NCBI GenBank assembly: GCA_046727755.1
Contig: JBKPDG010000207.1
Location: 1 to 28,811 of the forward strand
Direction: 5' to 3'
Origin: JALZAA01 sp046727755
GTDB lineage: Bacteria; Actinomycetota; Acidimicrobiia; IMCC26256; JACDBD01
Length of the DNA: 28,811 bases
In this document: positions 14,701 to 22,464 of the stretch, piece after piece
Layout: every line of letters starts with the position of its first letter
How positions within the stretch are numbered: position 1 is the stretch's first letter
The notes under the pieces: generated by a model
What the model was told of the DNA's origin: nothing
Seen by the model: the letters and a program-made list of their open reading frames with translations, nothing else
The model's database searches: none
Program-made: the position numbers and the translations under genes

Positions 14701-15870
14701 CTACGCCACCGCCGCCTGCGGCCGGTACACCGGCTTGCCGTCCGGGAACTCCGTCCGCAGCTTCGGCATGACCTGCTCGGCGAACAACGCCATGTTCTTG
14801 CGCGTCAGGTGGTCGGGCAGGCTGCCGAGCTGGAACAGCCCGAGCAGGTTGCCGGTACCGAGCGACGACAGCGCGTCGACGAGCTGCTCGGTCACCGTCT
14901 CCGGTGACCCGACGATCGCGTAGCGGCCGTCGACGATCTGGTCCCACGTCTCGACGTTCAGCATGAACGTTCCCGCCGCCTTGAGGATGCTCGCCAGCGA
15001 CCGCACGGACGTATAGCCGGGCGGCTGGATCGTGATCCCCGGCAGCAGGCGTTTCACGAAGTACCAGAGGTGCTCCTCGTACTCGCGCCGGGCCTGCTCG
15101 TCGGTCTCGGCCACGTAGATCGGCACCAGCCATCCCGCCTGGAGCGGGTCGGCCTCGTAGCCCTCGGCCTCGCACGCGTCCCGGAACATCGAGAAGTACC
15201 GCTTGAACACGTCGAGGTGGAAGTACGGGATGCCCATGTAGGCGTAGCGGTTGCGGGCCACGAACTCCATCGTCTCGATGGACCCCGCGCCCGGAATCCA
15301 GATCTCGGGATGCGGTTGCTGAATCGGACGCGGCCACGGGTTCACGTACCGGATGCGGTAGTGCTTGCTCACCCATTCGAACGGCCCCGGCGTCGTCCAC
15401 GCCTTCGTGATGAGGTCGTGCGCTTCCTGGAAGCGCTCGCGGGCGTGCGCCGGGTTCACCGAGAACGAGTAGTACTCGGGACCGCCGCCGACGACCATGC
15501 CGGCGATCAGGCGCCCGCCGCTGATCACGTCGATCATGGCGAACTCCTCGGCGACGCGCGTCGGCGGGTCGTACAGCGGCAGCGCGTTGCCGACCACGGC
15601 GATCCGGATGCGGCTCGTCTGGCGGGCGAGGATCGACGCGATCAGGTTCGGGGACGGCATGTTGCCGTAGGCGTTCTGGTGGTGCTCGTTCACGCAGACG
15701 CCGTCGAAGCCCACCTCCTCGGCGTAGACGAGCTCGTCGAGGTAGGTGTTGTAGAGCTCGTGCCCGACCTGCGGGTCGTACAGCTCGTTGGGGCACGTGA
15801 CCCACGCCGGGCCCTCGTAGTCGGGCGACAGCTGCGTGTACGGCATGAGGTGGAACGAGAAGAACCGCAC
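14701..15870 (-). CDS. LLM-class (luciferase-like) flavin-dependent oxidoreductase
   Basis: A 389-residue protein of the bacterial-luciferase superfamily, longer than the one at 6926 and closer in pattern to alkanal monooxygenase-like, FMN-dependent members. Marks include the first strand MRFFSFHLMPYTQL, the block EEVGFDGVCVNEHHQNAYGNMPSPNLIASILARQT, VVGNALPLYDPPTRVAEEFAMIDVISGGRLIAGMVVGGG and PEIWIPGAGSIETMEFVARN. The NEHH motif contains His residues that lie in the active site of luciferase-like enzymes. GTG 15870 is the start, with a G-run (GGGGGG) about six bases upstream on the mRNA. The upstream gap contains a perfect 18-bp palindrome. It is co-transcribed with the alpha/beta hydrolase. 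Confidence 0.92.
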   Translation of the reverse strand: MRFFSFHLMPYTQLSPDYEGPAWVTCPNELYDPQVGHELYNTYLDELVYAEEVGFDGVCVNEHHQNAYGNMPSPNLIASILARQTSRIRIAVVGNALPLYDPPTRVAEEFAMIDVISGGRLIAGMVVGGGPEYYSFSVNPAHARERFQEAHDLITKAWTTPGPFEWVSKHYRIRYVNPWPRPIQQPHPEIWIPGAGSIETMEFVARNRYAYMGIPYFHLDVFKRYFSMFRDACEAEGYEADPLQAGWLVPIYVAETDEQARREYEEHLWYFVKRLLPGITIQPPGYTSVRSLASILKAAGTFMLNVETWDQIVDGRYAIVGSPETVTEQLVDALSSLGTGNLLGLFQLGSLPDHLTRKNMALFAEQVMPKLRTEFPDGKPVYRPQAAVA

Positions 15871-15916
15871 GGCGACCCCCCGGTCCGGCTCCTGGAACTG
15901 GCGTCACCCTAATACC

Positions 15917-15934
15917 CTTGACCGAACGGTCAAG
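15917..15934. promoter_or_regulatory. Perfect TetR-type operator palindrome
   Basis: CTTGACCGAACGGTCAAG is an 8-2-8 perfect inverted repeat about 47 bases upstream of the LLM gene start (minus strand) and about 120 bases upstream of the divergent L,D-transpeptidase. The GACCGnnCGGTC core is common among TetR-family operators. On the minus strand a -10-like TATTAG follows at about 15914-15909, so binding would cover the LLM promoter. No TetR gene is in the window. Confidence 0.6.
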
Positions 15935-15986
15935 TTTGGGCTGGATTGCCGCCCGACCGGCGTCGCCGCGGTGCATGTGTCACCAA

Positions 15987-17009
15987 ATGGCGCATCCGCC
16001 CCGATACGATGCGATCTCCCGCGCGTCCACAGGAGTCACCCTGAGGCAGGCTTTCCGTCCCCCCGTGCTGGTCTCGTTGGTCGTCGCGGCGTTCCTCGTG
16101 TCGGGCATCGCCGCCGCCGGTTCCGCGCTGCGCGACGAGACGACCTCGAAGCGGGCCCGGCCGACGCGCACGACGCCGGCTGCGCCGACAACGACCAGCG
16201 CTCCGGCGCCCAGGACCACGACCCTCCCGCCCACGAGCATCATCCAGCCGCCGTGGGCGGCGCTGCCGCCGGTGCCGGGGGGCGAGATCGGGCCGGGCGC
16301 GCAGGGGCCCGAGGTCCAGGCGTACGAGCAACGGATGGTCGACATCCGCTTCGATCCGGGCCCCGTCGACGGCGTCTACGACCAGAAGACCGTCTATGCG
16401 GCACAGACGCTGCAGAAGTACCTCGGCGGGTACCCGAGCGGCCGCATGAACGACGCCGACGTGTTCTCGCTCAACTTCTTCCGCTTCAAGGACCCGATGG
16501 CAGCGCCGCCGGAGCCTAACCGCACCGAGGTCGACATCGCGGCGCAGACCCTGACCCTGTACGAGAACTACCAGCCGAAGCTGATCACGACCATGTCGTC
16601 GGGCTCCGGAGTGAACTATTGCTACAACACGCCGCGTGAGAACCCGACCAGCCGAGTGTGCGAGGACGCCAACACGCCATCGGGGACGTTCAGCTTCTAC
16701 GAGTTCCGCTCAGGGTGGGACAAGTCGCCCCTCGGCCAGCTGTACAACCCCTACTACTTCAACAAGGGCATCGCGGTGCACGGCTACGAGTCGGTGCCGA
16801 TCACGCCCGCTTCGCACGGGTGCGTCCGCATCCCGATGCACATCTCCGAGTACTTCCACGACCTCGTCAACCGCGGCGATCCTGTCCAGGTGTTCGGGGG
16901 CCAGCCGGCCAACGTGACCTCGGTGACGCCCATCGCGCCGAGCCCCACCCCGCCGCCGTCACCGGAGCCGATCCCGGGCCCAGGCGTGCCGGCGCCGGCG
17001 CCGGCCTAG
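15987..17009 (+). CDS. L,D-transpeptidase with peptidoglycan-binding domain
   Basis: An exported cell-wall crosslinking enzyme of 340 residues from ATG 15987. A hydrophobic segment VLVSLVVAAFLVSGIAAAG acts as signal or anchor, followed by a Thr/Pro/Ala-rich linker. A peptidoglycan-binding domain type 1 follows (GAQGPEVQAYEQRMVDIRFDPGPVDGVYDQKTVYAAQTLQKYLG). The YkuD domain has His in VHGYES and the catalytic Cys in the canonical SHGCVRI. The tail is Pro-rich (PSPTPPPSPEPIP). ATG 15987 is a conventional choice but has no ribosome binding site; CTG 16041, preceded by AGGAG at 16031-16035, would begin at RQAFRPPVLV, a textbook signal peptide, and may be the real start. The first enzyme of this type in the window lacks the binding domain. 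Confidence 0.92.
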   Translation: MAHPPRYDAISRASTGVTLRQAFRPPVLVSLVVAAFLVSGIAAAGSALRDETTSKRARPTRTTPAAPTTTSAPAPRTTTLPPTSIIQPPWAALPPVPGGEIGPGAQGPEVQAYEQRMVDIRFDPGPVDGVYDQKTVYAAQTLQKYLGGYPSGRMNDADVFSLNFFRFKDPMAAPPEPNRTEVDIAAQTLTLYENYQPKLITTMSSGSGVNYCYNTPRENPTSRVCEDANTPSGTFSFYEFRSGWDKSPLGQLYNPYYFNKGIAVHGYESVPITPASHGCVRIPMHISEYFHDLVNRGDPVQVFGGQPANVTSVTPIAPSPTPPPSPEPIPGPGVPAPAPA

Positions 17010-17101
17010 GAGCGTCCCGCCGGACATTTGGGACGATCGGGAAGGCGGCGGCGGTAGCGGTGGTGGAGGTGCCCGCGTTCACCGGCTGACAGGCTGGGAC
17101 G

Positions 17102-17578
17102 ATGGCGACGCCCGAGGACAACATCGCCACGATTCGGCGCGTCTACGACGCGATGAAGAACCGCGACGCGAGCGCGCTCGAGGAGATCTTCGCCGCGGAC
17201 ATCAGGATCTCGCAGAGCCCGGAGCTCCCCTGGGGCGGCGACTACGAGGGTCGTGACGGCGCGTTCACATTCTTCCTGGCGCTCGTGGAGCACATCGAGT
17301 CGCAGGTGACCACGGACCGGATGTTCGCGGCGGGTGAGCACGTCGTGCAGGTTGGCCACACGCGCGGCAAGGTGGTCGCGAACGGAGCTCCTTTCGACGT
17401 CGCCGAGGTGCACGTCTGGGAAGTGCGAGACGGCAAGGTCGTCGGGTTCCGTGCGTACATCGACACCCCGGCGATGCTCGAGGCCCTACGCGCCGACGGA
17501 GCCGCCGACCCGGATGACAACACGGAGCCCGTCACGACGCCGGGTGCCAGATCCTGCAGATGGCCTCGGTGTCAGTGA
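17102..17578 (+). CDS. NTF2-like (SnoaL/ketosteroid isomerase-like) protein
   Basis: A 158-residue protein of the NTF2-like cone fold. The pattern NIATIRRVYDAMKNRDASALEEIFAADIRISQSPELPWGGDYEGRDGAFTFF is typical of SnoaL-like members, followed by the strands VQVGHTRGKV and VAEVHVWEVRDGKVVGFRAYIDTPAMLEAL. Family members include isomerases, hydrolases, polyketide cyclases and non-catalytic ligand-binding proteins, so no reaction can be assigned. The last 25 or so residues fall outside the fold, and the final 47 bases overlap the convergent isochorismatase-fold gene. An earlier true end is impossible as there is no earlier stop in frame. Function unknown. Confidence 0.8.
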   Translation: MATPEDNIATIRRVYDAMKNRDASALEEIFAADIRISQSPELPWGGDYEGRDGAFTFFLALVEHIESQVTTDRMFAAGEHVVQVGHTRGKVVANGAPFDVAEVHVWEVRDGKVVGFRAYIDTPAMLEALRADGAADPDDNTEPVTTPGARSCRWPRCQ

Positions 17579-18176
17579 GGAAGCCGTCGCCGACGAACTG
17601 GAGGGTTTCGCGGGCTCGTTGCGCCGCGTCTTCGTTGCCTGCTCCGCAAGCATCGGTGACGACGACGGGGACGTATCCCAGGTCTGCCCCGTGGCGCACT
17701 GTTGGCTCGATCCCGATCTCCATGGCGACCCCTACGACCACGAACGCGCTCAGGCCACAGTCCCGCAAGGCGATGTCCAATGGGGTCCCCTCGAAGGCCG
17801 ACATCGTGATCTTGTCGAAGACCGCGTCAGTCGGCTGCGGCTGAACCTCGGGGGTGATCGGGAATGCAGGCGAGTCACGTAAGAACCAGGGTTCGACCGC
17901 GTCCACACTGGTCGCCCGCTGCCACGCCATCGCCTGGCGAAGCTGAAAGGCGCCGGCCAGGTTCTTGGGGAGCGACATGTGGCGGAGGAAGAACGTGCGC
18001 ACGCCGGCACCACGAGCTGCCGCGAGCACGCGCTGGACCGCACGGATGACCTCGTCTCGCCGGGCAATTTGGCCGAGCACCCCCACCTGCATGTCGTAGA
18101 CGAGCAGGGCCGCACGGCCTGGATCGCATGTTTCCTCGAGCGTCTCTGGGATCTCCAACCCGAAGGCGTCCTGCAT
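17532..18176 (-). CDS. Isochorismatase-fold hydrolase lacking the usual catalytic Cys
   Basis: A 214-residue Rossmann-like hydrolase of the isochorismatase/cysteine hydrolase family. Asp28 (LLVYDMQVGVL) and Lys122 (AVFDKITMSAF) of the catalytic set are present. At the position where nicotinamidase-type members have Cys (GVATDVC in relatives) this protein reads GVAMEIG, so Gly155 replaces it. Members without the Cys, such as true isochorismatases, work by acid catalysis on an enol ether, or have lost activity. ATG 18176 has a strong GGGAGG six bases upstream. The gene overlaps the convergent NTF2-like gene by 47 bases. Substrate unknown. Confidence 0.85.
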   Translation of the reverse strand: MQDAFGLEIPETLEETCDPGRAALLVYDMQVGVLGQIARRDEVIRAVQRVLAAARGAGVRTFFLRHMSLPKNLAGAFQLRQAMAWQRATSVDAVEPWFLRDSPAFPITPEVQPQPTDAVFDKITMSAFEGTPLDIALRDCGLSAFVVVGVAMEIGIEPTVRHGADLGYVPVVVTDACGAGNEDAAQRARETLQFVGDGFLTDTEAICRIWHPAS

Positions 18177-18224
18177 CTTCGACCTCCCATACTCGTGCGA
18201 CCTCGCGGCGTCGCGGGGCGATCA

Positions 18225-18512
18225 CTACGGGACGACGTGGAACGCGATTCTGTACACGAGCGTGTCGTCGTCGATGGGGCCGGCGTGGGCGGCGCGCCTG
18301 CGCAGCGACTCTCGATCCAGCTCCCCTGACCGGCGCACATCTGCGCTCGTCACGCTCGAGAACGGCACCAGCTCGATGGCGTCGACCTCGATGCGCACCG
18401 GCCCGACGTCGTAGCGGCCGCCGACCTTGACCTTCGGGCGGCTCCAGAGCCGGAACGAGACCGTGATGTCGCCGGATGCGACGTCGTCGCGCAGGTCGGG
18501 GCTGAACTGCAC
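18225..18512 (-). CDS. Small ASCH/PUA-like domain protein
   Basis: A 95-residue protein from GTG 18512. The pattern MQFSPDLRDDVASGDITVSFRLWSRPKVKVGGRYDVGPVRIEVDAIELVPFSSVTSADVRRSGE followed by DDTLVYRIAFHVV matches ASCH-type domains: a beta-barrel related to PUA, with KVGGRY as the turn where GxKxxExR occurs in others. ASCH proteins are thought to bind RNA or nucleotides; some are amidohydrolases acting on acetylcytidine, with Lys, Thr and Glu in the active site. That set is not clearly visible here. It lies 48 bases upstream of the isochorismatase-fold gene's neighbour end on the same strand and downstream of the suf operon. Biological role unknown. Confidence 0.7.
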   Translation of the reverse strand: MQFSPDLRDDVASGDITVSFRLWSRPKVKVGGRYDVGPVRIEVDAIELVPFSSVTSADVRRSGELDRESLRRRAAHAGPIDDDTLVYRIAFHVVP

Positions 18513-18577
18513 CGTGCGACGCTACGTCGGCTGTGGGCAGAGGTGCCCGGTGGCGTCGGCCGGCCCCGACCCGCCCC

Positions 18578-19405
18578 CTACGCCAGCGGGTCGGCGAACG
18601 GGTTCGACGCGATCGTGGAGTCCGTGAACGGGTCGGGCTCCGCAGGCGCCTCGACCGCGAGCGTCTCGACGCCGAGCTTCTCGGCCAGTCCCTCGTAGCC
18701 GACGCGCTCGAGCTCGTCGGCGAGCTCGGGGCCGCCGCTCGTCACCACGCGCCCTCCCATGAGGACGTGCACTCGGTCAGCGCGCAGCTCGCTGAGCACG
18801 CGCGCGTAGTGGGTGATGGCGAGCACACCGAGGTTGCGCTCCTCGGTCATCGCCTCGACCCGCCGGGCGACATCGCGCAGCGCGTCAACGTCGAGGCCGG
18901 AGTCGATCTCGTCGAGGACCGCGAACTTCGGCTCGAGCACGGCGAGTTGCAGCGTCTCGGCCCGCTTCTGCTCGCCCCCGGAGAACTCGACGTTCACGCC
19001 CCGCCGAAGGAACTGCTCGGCGATCTCGAGGCGGGCCGCCTCGGCTTCGACGCGCTCCCCCAGGCCGTTCGGCGCCTCGCCCCGGCCGCGGAGCGCGGCC
19101 GCGAGAAAGTCGACGAGCCGCACGCCCGGCACCTCGACCGGGTACTGCATGGCGAGGAAGAGGCCCTTGGTGGCGCGCTCCCACGTCGGCAGCCCCAGCA
19201 GCTCCTCCCCGTCGAGCGTCACCGAGCCGCCCCGCACCTCGTATTCGGACCGGCCCATCAGCGCGTGCGCCAGCGTCGACTTGCCGGACCCGTTCGGGCC
19301 CATCAGCGCGTGCACCTCGCCCGATTCGACCTCGAGGTCGACGCCACGCAGGATCTCCTGCCGGTCGACCGCGGCCCGCAACCCGGCGACGCGCAGCGTG
19401 CTCAC
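18578..19405 (-). CDS. sufC: Fe-S cluster assembly ATPase SufC (copy B, with C-terminal tail)
   Basis: A 275-residue SufC from GTG 19405, last gene of the sufB-sufD-Rieske-sufC operon. Walker A is GPNGSGKST at about 38-46, the insert is AMQYPVEVPGVRLVDFLAAAL, the signature NVEFSGGEQKRAETLQL, the Walker B region FAVLDEIDSGLDVDAL and the switch His is ITHYARVL. It differs from copy A at 8961 in the region after VDFL, where it has a longer GRGEAPNGLGERVEAEAARLEIAEQFL stretch, and in a C-terminal tail rich in Pro, Asp and Ala. Its GTG overlaps the Rieske stop (GTGA). Being next to sufBD, it is the more likely SufBD partner. Confidence 0.94.
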   Translation of the reverse strand: MSTLRVAGLRAAVDRQEILRGVDLEVESGEVHALMGPNGSGKSTLAHALMGRSEYEVRGGSVTLDGEELLGLPTWERATKGLFLAMQYPVEVPGVRLVDFLAAALRGRGEAPNGLGERVEAEAARLEIAEQFLRRGVNVEFSGGEQKRAETLQLAVLEPKFAVLDEIDSGLDVDALRDVARRVEAMTEERNLGVLAITHYARVLSELRADRVHVLMGGRVVTSGGPELADELERVGYEGLAEKLGVETLAVEAPAEPDPFTDSTIASNPFADPLA

Positions 19406-19716
19406 GGGTTCGTCACCACCACGTCGTCACCGTCGATCTTGACCTCGTAGACGCGCACCGGCTGCGTCGCCGGGAGCGTCGCCGGGTCGCCGGTCTCGAG
19501 CGAGAACGTCGAGCCGTGTTTCGGGCATTCGATCTCGAGGTCGTCCTCCCAGATGTCGCCTTCGGAGAGCGAGTAATCGGCGTGGGAGCAGGTGTCGTCG
19601 ATGACGTAGTAGTCGTCGCCGAGGTGCACCACGCACAACCGGTGGCCGTCGACGTCGAAGCGCCGCGCCGAGCCGGTCTCGACGTCCTTCACCGAGCAGA
19701 CTCGAAGGTCACCCAC
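19402..19716 (-). CDS. Rieske-type [2Fe-2S] ferredoxin of the suf operon
   Basis: A 104-residue protein from GTG 19716. The Rieske cluster ligands are Cys43-x-His45 (DDTCSHADYSL) and Cys64-x2-His67 (EIECPKHGSTF). The rest, including VVHLGDDYYVIDDTCSHA and a terminal VYEVKIDGDDVVVTNP strand, matches the soluble bphF/NirD-like non-heme ferredoxins. These are often encoded with suf genes in actinobacteria, where they may supply electrons during cluster assembly; that role is inferred. Start overlaps the sufD stop by 8 bases and its stop overlaps the sufC start by 4, so all are translationally coupled. Alternative function as an oxygenase ferredoxin is unlikely in this context. Confidence 0.92.
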   Translation of the reverse strand: MGDLRVCSVKDVETGSARRFDVDGHRLCVVHLGDDYYVIDDTCSHADYSLSEGDIWEDDLEIECPKHGSTFSLETGDPATLPATQPVRVYEVKIDGDDVVVTNP

Positions 19717-21007
19717 GGCGGTGCTCCACCTTCTCGACCACGGTGCGGCGCAGCGCCTGCACCAACGTCGGGAGCGGAAGGCGCTCGAGCACGTCGTCGA
19801 AGAATCCGAACACGATCAGGCGCTCGGCCTCGGCCGGCGGCACCCCCCGGCTCTCGAGGTAATAGAGCTGGTCCTCGTCGATGGGTCCGACGGCGCTGGC
19901 GTGCGAGCACCTCACGTCGTTGGCTTCGATCTCGAGGTTCGGGATCGACTCCGCGCCCGCACCCTCCGTGAGCACGAGGTTGCGATTCGTCTGGTTCGCC
20001 ACCGCCTTGCGAGCGCTGGGGCGGAGCCGGATGAGCCCCGAGTACACCGAGTGGGCCTGGTCCTCGACCGCCCCCTTGAAGAGCAGGTCGCTGCGCGTAT
20101 TGGGCGCGTCGTGGTCCTGGAGGGTGCGGAAGTCGAGCATCTGGGTGTGGTCGCCGAAGTACACCGCCATCAGATCGCTCTCCGCGCTGTCGCCGGCCAG
20201 CAGCGACTCGCTGCGCAGGCGGGCGTAGTCGCCGCCGAGCGCCACCGCCGACGAGTGCAGCGATGCATCGCGTCCGACGTGCGCGCGCTGGAGGGCGATC
20301 TGCCAGGTGTGCGGCCCGTGCTCCTGCACCGACAGGTAGCGCACACGTGCGTTGTCGGCGACCATCAGCTCGACGACCGCGTCGACGAGATGGCCGGCGC
20401 CCCCGGTGTCGGGCGACCCGAACCGGTCGAGCACGGTGATCTCCGAGCTCTCCTCGGCGGCGACGAGCGTGTGCGGGAAGGTGGTGAGCTCGTCGCCTTC
20501 CGACCAGTGCAACACGATGATCGGCTTCTCGACGACGACGCCGGCGGGGACGCGAATGAACGCGCCCCCGGCGAGGAACGCGTCGTGCAGCACGGTGAAG
20601 GGGTCGGGCGACGCCTGCGAGCACGCCCCCAGCAGAGCGGCGACATCCGTCTCGTCGCACGTGGCGAGTCCGCAGACCCGCACGCCCTTGCGCGCCAACG
20701 TCTCGTCGAGCTCGTGGTGCACGACGCGGCCGTTCCGTGCGACGACGAGGCCGGCCCGCTCACCCGCCTCGGCGGCGACGGGCCCACCCCCGGGCGCGAG
20801 TTCGGGGCCCGGCTCGCCGAGCTCCTCGGGCGACGGAGGACGGAAGCGGTCGAGGTCGAGCTCGTCGATGCGGCTGTACCGCCACAGCTCCTCCGACGGC
20901 GTGGGCCAGACGATCCCGTCGAGCTGCTCGGCCGCAGCAAGACGACGCTCGACGAGCCAGTCCGGCCCGCCGAGCGCGCGTGCAGCTTCGGGTGTGAACG
21001 CGGTCAT
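19709..21007 (-). CDS. sufD: Fe-S cluster assembly scaffold protein SufD
   Basis: A 432-residue SufD. With SufB and SufC it forms the SufBC2D scaffold on which clusters are built. The N-terminal helical part (PEAARALGGPDWLVERRLAAAEQLDGIVWPTPSEELWRYSRIDELDLDRF) is followed by the beta-helix core, and the C-terminus contains LNTRSDLLFKGAVEDQAHSVYSGLIRLRPSARKAVANQTNRNLVL, IPNLEIEANDVRCSHASAVGPIDEDQLYYLESRGVPPAEAERLIVFGFFDDVLERL. The CSHAS motif holds the conserved His that lies at the SufB-SufD interface. Its ATG abuts the sufB stop with no gap. Its own stop overlaps the Rieske gene. Confidence 0.95.
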   Translation of the reverse strand: MTAFTPEAARALGGPDWLVERRLAAAEQLDGIVWPTPSEELWRYSRIDELDLDRFRPPSPEELGEPGPELAPGGGPVAAEAGERAGLVVARNGRVVHHELDETLARKGVRVCGLATCDETDVAALLGACSQASPDPFTVLHDAFLAGGAFIRVPAGVVVEKPIIVLHWSEGDELTTFPHTLVAAEESSEITVLDRFGSPDTGGAGHLVDAVVELMVADNARVRYLSVQEHGPHTWQIALQRAHVGRDASLHSSAVALGGDYARLRSESLLAGDSAESDLMAVYFGDHTQMLDFRTLQDHDAPNTRSDLLFKGAVEDQAHSVYSGLIRLRPSARKAVANQTNRNLVLTEGAGAESIPNLEIEANDVRCSHASAVGPIDEDQLYYLESRGVPPAEAERLIVFGFFDDVLERLPLPTLVQALRRTVVEKVEHRRG

Positions 21008-22417
21008 TTAGCCGACCGCGCCCTCCATGTTGAGCTCGATGAGGCGGCTCAGCTCGACGGCGTACTCCATCGGCAGCGTCTTCACGATCGGCTCGATGAA
21101 CCCGTTGACGATCATCGCCGTCGCCTGCTGCTCGCTCAGCCCGCGGCTCATCAGATAGAAGATCTGGTCCTCACCGACCTTCGAGACCGTGGCCTCGTGC
21201 CCGATGCGGGCGTCCTTCTCCTCGATCTCCATGTACGGGTAGGTGTCGGAGCGGCTGTCCTCGTCGAGGATCAGCGCGTCGCAGCGCACGTGGCTCTTCA
21301 CGTTGTGCGCGCCCTCCTCGACCTTCACCAGACCGCGGTAGGTCGTTCGCCCGCCGTCCTTCGAGATCGACTTCGACTCGATGATGGACGTCGTGTCGGG
21401 CGCGACGTGGGTCATCTTCGCTCCCGCGTCCTGGTGCATGCCTTCGCCGGCGTACGCGACCGAGAGCACCTCACCGTGCGCCTTCGGACCCGTCATCACG
21501 ACCGATGGGTACTTCATCGTCAGCTTCGACCCGATGTTGCCGTCGATCCACTCGACGGTCGCCTCGCGCTCGGCCTTGGCCCGCTTCGTGACCAGGTTGT
21601 AGACGTTCGGCGACCAGTTCTGGATCGTCGTGTACCGGATGCGCGCGCCGGGCTTGGCAACGAGCTCGACCACGGCCGAGTGCAGCGAGTCGCCCGTGTA
21701 GATCGGCGCCGAGCAGCCCTCGACATAGTGCACCGACGCGCCCTCGTCGGCGATGATCAGCGTCCGCTCGAATTGGCCCGCGTTCTCGGCGTTGATGCGG
21801 AAGTACGCCTGCAGCGGCATCTCGACGTGTACGCCGGGCGGCACGTAGATGAACGAGCCGCCCGACCACACGGTCGAGTTCAGCGCCGCGAACTTGTTGT
21901 CACCGGGCGGGATGACCGTCGCGAAGTGCTCGCGCACGATCTCCGGGTACTCGCGCACCGCGGTGTCCATGTCGGTGAACAGGACGCCCTGCTTGGCGAG
22001 CTCCTCACGGTTCTTGTGGTACACGGTTTCGCTCTCGAACTGGGCCGTGACCCCCGCCAGATACTTGCGCTCGGCTTCGGGGATGCCGAGCTTCTCATAC
22101 GTCGCCTTCATCGACTCGGGGAGCATGTCCCAGTTGTCGGCGACCTCTCCCTTGTCGGTCGGCTTCAGGTAGTAGTAAATGTCGTCGAAGTCGATGGTCG
22201 GCATGTTCTTGGCGAACCACTCGAGCATCGGCTTGCGCTCGAACCGCTTCAGTGACTTCAGCCGGAAGTCGCGCATCCAGTCGGGCTCGGACTTCTGCCC
22301 GGAGATCTCGCGGACGATCTCCTCGTTCAGGCCCTTCTTCGGGATGTAGGCGTAATCCGCCGTGCTGTCGGCCCAGCCGAGCTTGTACTTGCCGAGATCG
22401 ATTCCACTGACTGCCAT
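21008..22417 (-). CDS. sufB: Fe-S cluster assembly scaffold protein SufB
   Basis: A 469-residue SufB, first gene of its operon and the normal length for the family. It starts MAVSGIDLGKYKLGW at ATG 22417, with GAGG seven bases upstream on the mRNA; the extra start at 22435 adds only six basic residues and lacks support. Marks include the N-terminal LNEEIVREISGQKSEPDWMRDFRLKSLKRF, AALNSTVWSGGSFIYVPPGVHVEMPLQAYFRINAENAGQFERTLIIADEGASVHYVEGCSAPIY with the conserved Cys, and the C-terminal EEKDARIGHEATVSKVGEDQIFYLMSRGL. No intein is present, unlike some mycobacterial SufB proteins. The shared suf operator lies about 70 bases upstream. Confidence 0.96.
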   Translation of the reverse strand: MAVSGIDLGKYKLGWADSTADYAYIPKKGLNEEIVREISGQKSEPDWMRDFRLKSLKRFERKPMLEWFAKNMPTIDFDDIYYYLKPTDKGEVADNWDMLPESMKATYEKLGIPEAERKYLAGVTAQFESETVYHKNREELAKQGVLFTDMDTAVREYPEIVREHFATVIPPGDNKFAALNSTVWSGGSFIYVPPGVHVEMPLQAYFRINAENAGQFERTLIIADEGASVHYVEGCSAPIYTGDSLHSAVVELVAKPGARIRYTTIQNWSPNVYNLVTKRAKAEREATVEWIDGNIGSKLTMKYPSVVMTGPKAHGEVLSVAYAGEGMHQDAGAKMTHVAPDTTSIIESKSISKDGGRTTYRGLVKVEEGAHNVKSHVRCDALILDEDSRSDTYPYMEIEEKDARIGHEATVSKVGEDQIFYLMSRGLSEQQATAMIVNGFIEPIVKTLPMEYAVELSRLIELNMEGAVG

Positions 22418-22464
22418 ACGTCCTCGCCTCCGCAACCGGGTGGCGGTCTCAGGAGTCTGAAATG

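Noticed and set aside
19721..22255. 844-codon open frame on the plus strand opposite sufD and sufB
   Set aside because: Antisense shadow of unmistakable SufB and SufD, with the same skewed composition and no family signature.
21008..22417. Possible intein in SufB, as in some mycobacteria
   Set aside because: The protein is 469 residues and reads continuously through the family blocks, with no inserted splicing domain.
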